From GBS-DC sp964451985 (GTDB lineage: Bacteria > Armatimonadota > Fimbriimonadia > Fimbriimonadales > GBS-DC), in contig CAYVKB010000003.1 in NCBI GenBank assembly GCA_964451985.1, positions 5,574-69,573 of the forward strand: a DNA stretch of 64,000 nt. The letters run 5' to 3'. Positions 52,816-61,170 of the stretch are shown in pieces. The translations under genes were made by a program, and so were the position numbers. The notes under the pieces were generated by a model. The model did no database searches. It saw only the letters and a list, made by a program, of their open reading frames with translations, and was not told the DNA's origin. How positions within the stretch are numbered: the first letter of the stretch is position 1; each line of letters opens with the position of its first letter.

Positions 52816-53521
52816 CACCTCTTAAGATTGCTGGAATTGTGCGGAGCAGGATTTTGATATCCAGCCCTAAGGAAATATTTTCCACATAATAGATATCCAG
52901 TCGCATCCATTCGTCGAAGGTCAGGTTGCTGCGTCCACTGACCTGCCACAGTCCCGTGCAGCCTTGCGGCACGGCGAAGCGCGTGTAGTATTCCACTTTA
53001 TCGAAGCGGTTCACATCGTAGGGCGCCATCGCACGGGGTCCAACAAGGCTTAGGTCGCCCTTGAGTACATTGAACAGTTGGGGCAGCTCGTCGAGGCTAT
53101 ATTTGCGGATGAACTTGCCGGTACGGGTCATACGCGGGTCGTGTTTGATTTTGAATGCGCCCCCCTGTTTCTCGTTCATGTGCATAATCAAGGGTTGTAA
53201 TTCCTGCGCGTTGCAGCGCATGGAACGGAACTTGTACATGATGAACGGCTTGCCGTAGCGTCCAAGCCGTATCTGGCGGAAGAGAATAGGACCGGGCGAT
53301 TCGAGACAGATGAGCAGCGCAATCACAAGCATCACAGGCGATAGGATGACGAGTGCAAGCGACGCGCCCACGATATCGATGAGCCGCTTAAGGAAGGCGT
53401 GGGAGATTTTGACTTTGGGGATATATTCCGCGAAGGGCGAGCATTCGGGCGCGTGCGGGCACGCGATAGATTTGCCCGCCGCCGGCTCTAAAGTCGTTAT
53501 ACTCGGTCGGCTTGCCATCAT
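52802..53521 (-). CDS. Initiating sugar-phosphate transferase (WcaJ/EpsE type)
   Basis: 239 residues. One hydrophobic helix (about 49-72) is followed by the conserved transferase part: LFRQIRLGRYGKPFIMYKFRSM, DELPQLFNVLKGDLSLVGPRA and GLWQVSGRS. It transfers a sugar-1-phosphate to undecaprenyl phosphate, starting repeat-unit synthesis. The short form lacks the extra N-terminal membrane domains. AAAGGAG precedes the ATG. Confidence 0.94.
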   Translation of the reverse strand: MMASRPSITTLEPAAGKSIACPHAPECSPFAEYIPKVKISHAFLKRLIDIVGASLALVILSPVMLVIALLICLESPGPILFRQIRLGRYGKPFIMYKFRSMRCNAQELQPLIMHMNEKQGGAFKIKHDPRMTRTGKFIRKYSLDELPQLFNVLKGDLSLVGPRAMAPYDVNRFDKVEYYTRFAVPQGCTGLWQVSGRSNLTFDEWMRLDIYYVENISLGLDIKILLRTIPAILRGDGAY

Positions 53522-53538
53522 TTAGCTCCTTTCAGAAT

Positions 53539-53560
53539 GGGGGCGCGCTGTAGCGCCCCC
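53539..53560 (-). terminator. Hairpin between wzc-like and sugar transferase genes
   Basis: GGGGGCGC (53539-53546) and GCGCCCCC (53553-53560), 6-nt loop, in a 51-bp intergenic gap inside the EPS operon. No T-tract on the minus strand, so partial termination or mRNA stabilisation is more likely than a full stop. Confidence 0.45.
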
Positions 53561-53572
53561 CAACATTTCAGA

Positions 53573-55813
53573 TTAGTCGCGTGGTGTGGTCTGTTCAGGT
53601 TCGGTGTCATCCACGCGACGGCTGGCGGCGGGCAACGCGGCGCGTTCCGCGGCGCCGTTGCGCCCGCCAATCGCGCGTTGATAGCCCTTCTGGAAGTGGC
53701 GGTACACCGTGCTGTCGTCAAGACGCACTTTGTTGAGCACTACGCCCACAAGGTTCGCATTGTGTTGTTTGAGGCGTGCGAGCATCTCGCGCGTGGCGTC
53801 GGTCATACCTTGACCAGCAGCATGCACAATCAGCACGTTGCCTGCCACTAAACCTATTACCGTACTGTCGGCGAAGGTCGCGCCCGACGGCGTGTCGATA
53901 ATGATGAAGTCGGCCACCTTTTTGAGCGTCTCCAGCAGTTGCTGCATTTCAGGCGAGCGCAGCAGGCGGAGGGGATTCTCAGGGGGGGCGCCCGCACCGA
54001 TGAACACCAGTCCCTCAATCGGGGTCTGTTGCACGGCTTGCTCCAGCGTCGCTCTGCCCTGTAAGATGTCGCTGAGACCCGGATGGTTCACATCGGCACG
54101 CACGAGGCGATGCAGTTGCGGGTTGCGCAGATCGCCGTCGATGAGCACCACGCGCGCCCCGTCGCGCGCGAGGGTCAGCGCGAGGTTGTAGGCGACAGTC
54201 GTGCGTCCCACATCGGGGTCCGCGCCCGTAATCGCAACGGCAGGACCGTTGAGTTTGCCGTTCGCCTCCATGAGGCTGGTGGAGAGCAGCTGATAAGACG
54301 CGCTGAGCGGCGTCTGTTCTGCACGGTCGCGCGCAAGCAGCGCACGGGTCATGCGTGGCAACGCAGCGACCACGGGGATGCCAAACAACGACTCCGCCTG
54401 GCTCGGCGTGTAGATGCCCTGATCGACCTGACCGAGCAGCAGTACGAGACCTGTGGAGAGAATCAGGCTTAGTGCAAAAGCGAGCGCGACGCGCAGTGGT
54501 AGGTTCTTGTCCACTGGGCGCGCACCGGGACCGTCGATAATCTTCACAAAGCCTGCAGTTTGCAGCTCGCTCTCACGGGTGAGCGCTTCATCGAGCTTCT
54601 GCTTGAGCAGGCGCACTTTGCCTTCGGCGAGTTGCACCTTCAGCGTCAGTTCATCTGCAACTCGCTGTCTTTCGGGTAGCCCGTCCAACTTGGCGCGTTG
54701 GTCAGCGAGTTGGGTACGCAGTTCGTTCACGCGCTTCTCTGCAACTTGCGTCTCTACCATTGCCTGCAGATAGTCGCGCTTGAGGGCTTCGTAAAGATTG
54801 TTCAGACCGGTGGTCTCGGCGTCCAGGACCATCGCTTGTTGCTCGTCAAGTTGCTTCTGCAGCTCCTCGATGCGTCCTTTTGCACGCTGTACTTCGGGGT
54901 GATTGTCGCCACGCCCCTGAGCGATTTGCGCTTGGAGTTCGTTCTGAGCGCGTGCTAAGTCGGATTGTACCTGTTGAAGGATGGGGTTATTGCGTACCAC
55001 CGTGCTTAGTCGGCGGAACTCGCCACCGCCAGGGCGTCGCTCTTCCTGGCGCAGTTGCTGGGTCAGCCTTGCCAGTCGCGCCGCTGCCGATTGACGCGCC
55101 ACCTCTGCATCGTAGAGCTGCACTTCCGCTCGCGAGATAGATTGTAGCAGAATGTTGGTCTGGTTCTGCGACTGGATCACATCTTTGTTCTGGTTCAGAT
55201 ACTCGCTGAGCTGACGGGTAGCGCGTTCGTATTCGCGTTGCGCCTGCTGATACTCTTGCTCGATGAACTCGCGCGAAGGGCGGGCGGTCTGGCTGTTGAG
55301 GGCGCTGTATTGCTCTTGGAATTTGCGCAGCAGCACATCCATCGCGTAGCGCGCTTGTTGCGGCGCGACTTCGATGTCGCCCTGAGTCCTAATAATGATG
55401 CTCAGGTACTCGGTGTTGGGAATCGGCTTGATTTCCGTGCGGCTGACCAGATCCACCACGCCCGCGAAGTCCTGTTCTGCGGGGGCCACACTCTGCTTGA
55501 TAAGCTCGGCTGGCTCCCACTGCCCACTGTCTTTAAGTTCGCGCCATGTGCTAAGCAGTACGCCATAGCTGCCTACCACGTTCGCTATGTTCTGCAGGCG
55601 TGTGATTAGGTCGACTTGCAGTGAGTAAGGGTCGGGGTAAATCACGGTGCGGTTCGCCTGCAACGAGCGGTACTCGGCAATCACCGCAAAACCTTCCCAC
55701 TCGCGCGGCTGCGAGTAGAAGTAGGCAAACACCGCGCCCGTCACAATACCTGTAATCAAACCGATAATCCACCAACGCCTCTTCAGCAGCTTGATTGCTT
55801 GCCATAGATTCAT
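53573..55813 (-). CDS. Wzc-like polysaccharide co-polymerase with BY-kinase domain
   Basis: 746 residues. A first membrane helix (16-34), a Wzz/GNVR coiled-coil periplasmic domain (about 35-435), a second helix (438-461) and a cytoplasmic P-loop domain (about 500-715) follow in order. Walker A' LIDGDLRNP and Walker B FIIIDTPSG are intact, but Walker A reads GADPDVGRTT: the invariant Lys is Arg537. The C-terminal Tyr cluster is small (Tyr704, Tyr711). Controls chain length and export; kinase activity is doubtful. GGGAGG lies upstream. Confidence 0.92.
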   Translation of the reverse strand: MNLWQAIKLLKRRWWIIGLITGIVTGAVFAYFYSQPREWEGFAVIAEYRSLQANRTVIYPDPYSLQVDLITRLQNIANVVGSYGVLLSTWRELKDSGQWEPAELIKQSVAPAEQDFAGVVDLVSRTEIKPIPNTEYLSIIIRTQGDIEVAPQQARYAMDVLLRKFQEQYSALNSQTARPSREFIEQEYQQAQREYERATRQLSEYLNQNKDVIQSQNQTNILLQSISRAEVQLYDAEVARQSAAARLARLTQQLRQEERRPGGGEFRRLSTVVRNNPILQQVQSDLARAQNELQAQIAQGRGDNHPEVQRAKGRIEELQKQLDEQQAMVLDAETTGLNNLYEALKRDYLQAMVETQVAEKRVNELRTQLADQRAKLDGLPERQRVADELTLKVQLAEGKVRLLKQKLDEALTRESELQTAGFVKIIDGPGARPVDKNLPLRVALAFALSLILSTGLVLLLGQVDQGIYTPSQAESLFGIPVVAALPRMTRALLARDRAEQTPLSASYQLLSTSLMEANGKLNGPAVAITGADPDVGRTTVAYNLALTLARDGARVVLIDGDLRNPQLHRLVRADVNHPGLSDILQGRATLEQAVQQTPIEGLVFIGAGAPPENPLRLLRSPEMQQLLETLKKVADFIIIDTPSGATFADSTVIGLVAGNVLIVHAAGQGMTDATREMLARLKQHNANLVGVVLNKVRLDDSTVYRHFQKGYQRAIGGRNGAAERAALPAASRRVDDTEPEQTTPRD

Positions 55814-55831
55814 CTCAAAAGACCTCCCTCA

Positions 55832-56743
55832 TTAGGGTCGCCACAGTGAGCGTCCCATATCCAGCTGACGCAGGATCCAGAAGACCGACAAGATACGGTA
55901 CACTTGGTCGTAGTTGGGGGTGTTCGTTTCCGATACATAAACGACATCCCCAGGTTGCAGTACGATATTTTGCGACATATCGCCCTTGTTCAGTAAGCGT
56001 ACCAAGTCCACGCGAATCCGCTCTTCTGCCCCGTCGGGTTTCTTACGCACCACAAAGGTCTGGCTCAGGCGGGCGCGTTCGGTCTCCCACGCGGCTTGTG
56101 AGAGGGCGTCCAACACGGTGAGCCCCGGACGCCACACGTACTGCCCCGGACGCTTTACCTGTCCGCCCACAAAGTAGCGGTTTTGAGTCTCTTCGGGAAT
56201 GTAGATGGTGTCGCCGTCCGCAAGCAGAATGTTTTGGCTCAGATCGCCTTCATAAAGGAGACGATAGAGATTTAACTCGATTTTAGAACCATCCACACGC
56301 TGCATCCACGCTTCCTCCAAGCGAGCGCGTTCCGGAACGATGCTCCCGCCCAGTGAGAGCGCGTCCAGCACGCGATCGCCTTCTTTGAATTCATAAGTAC
56401 CCGGACGCTGCACAAGGCCCAGAATCGACACGCGCGGGCGGTGGAATTGCAAAATCGTGACGGAGACGCGCGGCTCGCGCAAGATGTCCATCTCGCGATA
56501 ACGACGGCTAATCAACTGTTCCAGTTCGCTGGTCGTCAGACCGCCCGCTTGCACTTCGCCAACAATCGGTACAGAGACCTTGCCATCTCGCGAGACGGTC
56601 GCCTGCTGTGCAGACAACTCAGGCTCCCCAACAACTTGGATACGAATCACATCTTCGGGTTGCAGGCGGTACGCGCCTTCCACGCGCTGTGCCCACACCG
56701 ACGCAAGCAGCGCCAAACTCAAAATACAGATAAGCCCTCTCAT
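55832..56743 (-). CDS. SLBB-domain polysaccharide export protein (Wza-like)
   Basis: 303 residues with a signal peptide (ICILSLALLASVWAQ). An N-terminal polysaccharide export domain (YRLQPEDVIRIQVVGEPELS) precedes two SLBB domains (VSILGLVQRPGTYEFKEGD and YFVGGQVKRPGQYVWRPG). It should form the outer-membrane export pore with the Wzc-like partner downstream. ATG 56743 is chosen for GGGAGGG upstream and the signal peptide. No lipobox Cys is seen. First gene of the EPS/exosortase operon. Confidence 0.92.
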   Translation of the reverse strand: MRGLICILSLALLASVWAQRVEGAYRLQPEDVIRIQVVGEPELSAQQATVSRDGKVSVPIVGEVQAGGLTTSELEQLISRRYREMDILREPRVSVTILQFHRPRVSILGLVQRPGTYEFKEGDRVLDALSLGGSIVPERARLEEAWMQRVDGSKIELNLYRLLYEGDLSQNILLADGDTIYIPEETQNRYFVGGQVKRPGQYVWRPGLTVLDALSQAAWETERARLSQTFVVRKKPDGAEERIRVDLVRLLNKGDMSQNIVLQPGDVVYVSETNTPNYDQVYRILSVFWILRQLDMGRSLWRP

Positions 56744-56812
56744 AGACTTCCCTCCCGTATGGGTCTGTCCTGATGATAGCACAGCAACTTTCGTGCCATC
56801 TGTACACTCCTA

Positions 56813-56934
56813 TTCTTCAAATTATCGGCATGGAAAGTCAGAATATTCACCTTCTGCCGTTTGATTATACCTGTTCTTCAAATTATCGGCATGGAAAGTC
56901 AGAATATTCACCTTCTGCCGTTTGATTATACCTG
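56813..56934. repeat. 61-bp tandem duplication carrying the EPS promoter
   Basis: Two identical direct copies, 56813-56873 and 56874-56934. Each contains a minus-strand TATAAT preceded by GG (56864-56869 and 56925-56930) pointing at the EPS operon, and a GAATATTC palindrome. No -35 is clear. The duplication doubles promoter and any operator; it could also be an assembly artefact. Confidence 0.85.
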
Positions 56935-57020
56935 CTTTGCCTGTGCATGGTTCCGCGCGGCTGACCAAAAGCGGAACTTTTGCCGATATTCATGGTATCT
57001 TAACACGGGGGTTGAACGCA

Positions 57021-58193
57021 GTGGAAAACGGCAAACAGGGCTACTGGCTATCAACCGACTCGTGGGATTTGCACCGCCGAGCCGAAAAAGATCGGCTGCG
57101 CCATAACGAGAAGGTCAAGGAAGTCATCAAGCAGAATCTAGGTGAGATTATCGGGCAGCAGGACATCATTACCGCCGAGGACGGCAAGATTATCAAAGTG
57201 CCCATTCGCGGACTGGAGCTGCCTCACATTCGCTACGACCCGCACGGCAAAAAAGGCGTTGGACAGGGACCCGGCGGCAGCCAACCCGGTGATGTAATCG
57301 GACGCTCTGGGCAGTCCGGGCAGGGCGCGGGCAAACAGGCAGGTACGGAACCCGGTGTTGACTTCTACGAGGCAGAATTCACTATCGACGAACTGGTGCA
57401 GATGGTGTTTGAAGACCTGCACCTACCCAACCTGCGCGACAAAGGCACCAAAGACATCTTAGCCGATCAGGTGCGCTTCGACACCATCGCCCGACGCGGA
57501 CCGCAGTCGAATATTGACCGTAAGCGCACACTGATTAACGCATGGAAGCGCAACGCCGCCGAGGGGCAGCCCAGCTGGGAGATTCGCGAGGAAGACAAGC
57601 GCTTCAAGAGCTGGGAAATAGTGCCCGAAAAGCAGCGCAACGCCGTGGTGATCGCCATGCGCGATGTATCGGGTAGTATGGGCGAGTTTGAAGCGTACAT
57701 CGCCCGCAGCTTCTACTATTGGATGACGCGCTTTTTGCGTACCAAATACACCGCCACAGAAATCGTGTTTATCACCTGTCACACGGAGGCGAAGGAAGTC
57801 GACGAGCATACCTTCTTCTCGGCGGGCGATTCGGGCGGTACGCGCTTGTCGGCTGCCTACAAACTCGCACTGGAAATCATTGAGAAGCGCTTTAACCCGC
57901 GCGAGTGGAACATCTACCCCTTCATGTTCTCCGACGGCTACAACTGGGGCGACCACGAGGTGGTGGAGTATATGCGCAAACTCGTGGACTACTCTAACCT
58001 TATCGGCTACGGCGAGATAGCGAATGACCTCTGGGGAGGTTCTGGTGGGTTGGCTCCGCTCGGTCAGGCGCTCACGGACGCTTTTCAGGGCGATCCGCGC
58101 GTGGTAGTGGTGAAAATCACCGCCAAAGAGGATGTGTGGCCCGCACTGAAGCGGTTCTTCAGCAAGCACCCCGAGATGGCAGCGTTAGGGTGA
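57021..58193 (+). CDS. DUF444/YhbH-family protein
   Basis: 390 residues. A Gly/Pro linker (GKKGVGQGPGGSQPGDVIG) is followed by a von Willebrand-like domain with RDVSGSMGEFE and SAGDSGGTRLSAAYKL. Family members (YhbH/YeaH) usually pair with the PrkA kinase, absent here, and affect sporulation or stress responses. The start is uncertain: GTG 57021 has GGGGG nearby; in-frame TTG 57012 is an alternative. TGGTATCTT at 56996-57001 is the likely -10. It is divergent from the EPS operon. Confidence 0.85.
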   Translation: MENGKQGYWLSTDSWDLHRRAEKDRLRHNEKVKEVIKQNLGEIIGQQDIITAEDGKIIKVPIRGLELPHIRYDPHGKKGVGQGPGGSQPGDVIGRSGQSGQGAGKQAGTEPGVDFYEAEFTIDELVQMVFEDLHLPNLRDKGTKDILADQVRFDTIARRGPQSNIDRKRTLINAWKRNAAEGQPSWEIREEDKRFKSWEIVPEKQRNAVVIAMRDVSGSMGEFEAYIARSFYYWMTRFLRTKYTATEIVFITCHTEAKEVDEHTFFSAGDSGGTRLSAAYKLALEIIEKRFNPREWNIYPFMFSDGYNWGDHEVVEYMRKLVDYSNLIGYGEIANDLWGGSGGLAPLGQALTDAFQGDPRVVVVKITAKEDVWPALKRFFSKHPEMAALG

Positions 58194-58202
58194 GGCTATC
58201 AC

Positions 58203-59037
58203 TCATCCTTCGGTGCGCCATAAGCTGGCGACCGGCAGCGCCCACTGCCTCGCGCTGAACGGCAAGGCGGTCTCGCCCAGATACAGCACCACGCTGCCCG
58301 CCCAGCGGTGACCTAACAATTCGGCGAACCGCTCCAGCCGCTTGAAGTCGCCTGCGCCGACCGTCGCGCTCGATTTCACCTCTACACCCAACAGTCGCTG
58401 CTGCTCATCCTCCAGTACAAAGTCAATCTCCTCGCCCTTGCTGGAGCGCAGGTGATACAAGCGGACAGGCTTGTCGGTATACTCAATCTGTTTGAGCAGC
58501 TCCATGCCGACAAAAGTCTCCAGCATGCGCCCGCGCAATGCGGGTTCGTCGTCCAACGAAGCCGCTCCTCTGCGCAGCAGGGCGAGCGCAAGTCCCGTGT
58601 CGTTCAACATTACGCGCGGCGATATTTAGCATGAGAGGCTTGCCAGCAGCTGCACCAGGCGTGCAAGATCGGCGATGCGCTCGATGTCACTCAACAAGCG
58701 TACATCACGCGTGAGCAGCGTGTTCACGTAGGCGCGTAGCCACTCGCCTCGCTGCGTCGGCTCCTCCAGCGCGATAGCTTCTGGATAGCCACCAGACTGA
58801 ACGCGCTGCCACACTTCATTAGGTGCTACCTCGTAGTGTTCCATGCGGAAATCGCCTGCGAACGCTCGCGCAAGCCATGTTTCGCGCACGCCTGTCAGCT
58901 CGCCCTGAGAAAATGGTGGGGTCGTCCAGTGTGTAGTAGGCGTCGTACAAACCGCGTTCTACGAGTTGCCGTGCGAGCGTGGTTTTGCCTACCTGCCGCG
59001 CTCCTTGTAGAAAAACGGCGGGCATAACCTGATACAT
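58203..59037 (-). pseudogene. Decayed AAA_14/DUF4143 ATPase gene
   Basis: Three pieces of one gene are recognisable. From 59037: VFLQGARQVGKTTLARQL (Walker A) to TLDDPT. Then, after a junction near 58915 in another frame, GELTGVRETWLARAF to LLASLS and a stop at 58626. Then in the same frame from about 58619, MLNDTGLALALLRRG and a DUF4143 end with FVLEDEQQRLLGVEVKSS. The regions normally between these pieces are missing, implying two internal deletions, one frameshift and one stop. These ATPases are common accessory genes of unclear role. An inverted repeat lies just upstream. Confidence 0.8.
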
Positions 59038-59071
59038 CCGTTCGATGCGATTGGTAATCCAGCGAGTAACA

Positions 59072-59116
59072 TTGTGGGTAAATTTTACCCACCTAGCGGG
59101 TAAAATTTACCCACAA
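59072..59116. repeat. 19-bp perfect inverted repeat near the AAA remnant
   Basis: TTGTGGGTAAATTTTACCC (59072-59090) and its exact complement (59098-59116) flank ACCTAGC. Each arm is itself nearly palindromic (GGGTAAA/TTTACCC), so it looks like two operators in dyad or a mobile-element end. It abuts the start of the decayed ATPase. The remaining 59117-59261 contains nothing recognisable. Confidence 0.75.
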
Positions 59117-59261
59117 CACCGCAGGCACAGGACAGGATCCGTGATACGCTCACGCCCTGTGGTTCGATCATCAGCGCAATGGCGGACTGCAGGAAGGCGT
59201 AGCGGGCGGTTGAGCGACCGGTTCACAGCTCGCGCCCGATTAGAGTTCTTCAAGAGTTGGC

Positions 59262-60224
59262 TCAAGTCCCTGCTGCAGGCGCGGGTTGTGATTCTTGCAG
59301 CCTCTCCGCTTCCGAAGCGACGCCCTCTTCCAGCTCGCGCACTTTCTGCAGCGCAGCCACTGCCACCTCAATCTGGTCGTCGGTCGGCTCGCGCGTGGTC
59401 AGATACTGAGTCCACAAGCCCGGCGCCAGTAGCACACGCGCCAGAAAGCCACCCTTGTACATCCCCGCGAGGCGAATAATCTCGTATGTGATGCTTGCAA
59501 TCACGGGCAGCAGGGCGATATGCATTGGAATGCGGATATAAGCGGGCGGACGCCCCAGAAACGCGAATACGAAGATGCTAATAATCAACACCAGCAACAC
59601 AAAGCTTGTGCCGCAGCGCGGGTGTAGGCGAGTCTGACGCCGGGCAGAGTCCACCGACACTTCGCCCTCCTCTTCCAGCGCGTTAATCGCTTTATGCTCC
59701 GCACCGTGATACTGGAACACGCGCCGGATTTCGGGCATCAGCCCAATCAGCCCCACATAGAGCAGGAAAATCGTGATGCGCAGCCCACCGTCGATCATAT
59801 TCCGAGCGACACTGCCCCAGCCCTCCCGCGCCAGCCAGTCGGTCAGTAGCGTGGGTAATACAAAGAACAGAAAAATCCCGATGGCGAAGCCCCCCAACGC
59901 CGATGCACCAATCGCAATATCCTGCACGGGCTTGGACACGGGCTTAATTTCAGGGTCGTTCTGAATCTGTACCTGACTGGAGAAGTGAAGCGACTTAATG
60001 CCCAAAGCGAGCGCGTCGATGAGCATAAAAATTCCGCGTAGCAGCGGGCGGTTCAGAAACTGCAGCTTGCCCAGAATCGTTTTTTCAACGGCTTCCGAAT
60101 GCACTACCATCCCGCCGTCAGGCTTGCGACAAGCGATGGCAAAATAGCGGGGGCTGCGCATCATCACGCCTTCGATGACCGCCTGCCCCCCGTAGCGCCA
60201 ATACGCCGGTTTTTGTGGGTTCAT
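59262..60224 (-). CDS. DUF1385 (YqhQ-like) membrane protein
   Basis: 320 residues. GGQAVIEGVMMRSP near the N terminus and QYHGAEHKAINALE plus TRLHPRCGTSFVLLVLI in the centre are diagnostic. His, Glu and Cys residues suggest a metal site. About four membrane helices. Function unknown. ATG 60224 overlaps the rpmE stop (ATGA); rpmE-DUF1385 adjacency is common in bacteria. Confidence 0.92.
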   Translation of the reverse strand: MNPQKPAYWRYGGQAVIEGVMMRSPRYFAIACRKPDGGMVVHSEAVEKTILGKLQFLNRPLLRGIFMLIDALALGIKSLHFSSQVQIQNDPEIKPVSKPVQDIAIGASALGGFAIGIFLFFVLPTLLTDWLAREGWGSVARNMIDGGLRITIFLLYVGLIGLMPEIRRVFQYHGAEHKAINALEEEGEVSVDSARRQTRLHPRCGTSFVLLVLIISIFVFAFLGRPPAYIRIPMHIALLPVIASITYEIIRLAGMYKGGFLARVLLAPGLWTQYLTTREPTDDQIEVAVAALQKVRELEEGVASEAERLQESQPAPAAGT

Positions 60225-60433
60225 TTGCCGTAGTTCTGGTACTTGCGCTTGAAGCGCTCCACGCGCCCTTCGGTGTCCACCACGCGCCTGCTGCCCTCGC
60301 CCGTGAACACGGGGTGGCACGCCGCGCATATCTCGACGCGAATCTCCTCTTTAGTCGAGAGCGTCTCAAAGCTGTTGCCGCACGCGCAGTGTACCCTCGC
60401 TACTACATATTTCGGGTGGATGCCTGTTTTCAT
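60221..60433 (-). CDS. rpmE: 50S ribosomal protein L31
   Basis: 70 residues, zinc-containing form with HCACGNSF and EICAACHPVFTG (four Cys), and the terminal VERFKRKYQ. Binds the large subunit near the 5S rRNA bridge. GGAGG precedes the ATG, and a TGGTATAAT promoter lies at 60460-60465 (minus). Confidence 0.96.
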   Translation of the reverse strand: MKTGIHPKYVVARVHCACGNSFETLSTKEEIRVEICAACHPVFTGEGSRRVVDTEGRVERFKRKYQNYGK

Positions 60434-60501
60434 TTGCTAAGACCTCCGTATCGGGGTAAATTATACCATACGGATGCGCGACTCGTTTCAGGGGTGAAAT
60501 T

Positions 60502-61170
60502 ATGCGAGCAATACTTGGCGTAGTGGCTGTCTTTGCTGCTCTGCTATTCGCAGGGTGCGGCGGGGGTGGAACGCAAATCGGTGAGCAGCGTATCTGCTCT
60601 GCGAACACTTTCGTGCCGAACTATGTACCCCAGTTGGAACGGTTGTTGTATTGGGAACGATTCCCCGTGACGGTCTACTTCGAGCGCGATGCGAACTACT
60701 CGGACTACTACCGTCAACTTGCGTTAGAAGGTTTTGACCAGTGGGTAGCAGCAACGGGTTCGGTGGTTCGCTACCGTGAGGTGAATAGCCCCAACGACGC
60801 ACAGATTCGGGTCGCCTTCAAGCCTGATACGCGCAACGGTCTTACGACCTACACCTACTACCCCAGTAGCGGCAGGCTGATAAGTGCAAAGGTGGAGATT
60901 GGTATACAGGGGGGCAGCCCGATAGACATTCGCAGTGTATCAGCGCACGAGTTCGGGCATGCCATCGGTATCGGGGGGCACAGCGCGAACCCTGAAGATA
61001 TGATGTATCCGAACTTCGTCTCGAACGTACCGTTGCAAATCACCCAGAGCGACCTCAACACGGCGAAAACGGCGTATTGCAACTACTTTATCGGGCGTTC
61101 CCGCGCTGTGCCGCGCGAAGCGAATGAGCAGCCCGTGCAAGTCACGATTGTGTGCGGACATAACCATTAG
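60502..61170 (+). CDS. Matrixin-like zinc metalloprotease lipoprotein
   Basis: 222 residues. A lipoprotein signal ends LLFAGC (Cys19 lipid site). The zinc motif is HEFGHAIGIGGHS, HExxHxxG followed by G-G-H, so the third His is one residue later than in classic matrixins; bacterial predicted M10 proteins often show such a GH variant. The Met-turn is DMMYP. Likely a surface-anchored protease. AGGGGTG lies upstream. The stop overlaps MscS tail to tail. Confidence 0.85.
   Translation: MRAILGVVAVFAALLFAGCGGGGTQIGEQRICSANTFVPNYVPQLERLLYWERFPVTVYFERDANYSDYYRQLALEGFDQWVAATGSVVRYREVNSPNDAQIRVAFKPDTRNGLTTYTYYPSSGRLISAKVEIGIQGGSPIDIRSVSAHEFGHAIGIGGHSANPEDMMYPNFVSNVPLQITQSDLNTAKTAYCNYFIGRSRAVPREANEQPVQVTIVCGHNH

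Noticed and set aside
59117..59261. Gene between the inverted repeat and DUF1385
   Set aside because: Open frames here lack a ribosome-binding site, recognisable family and codon bias.
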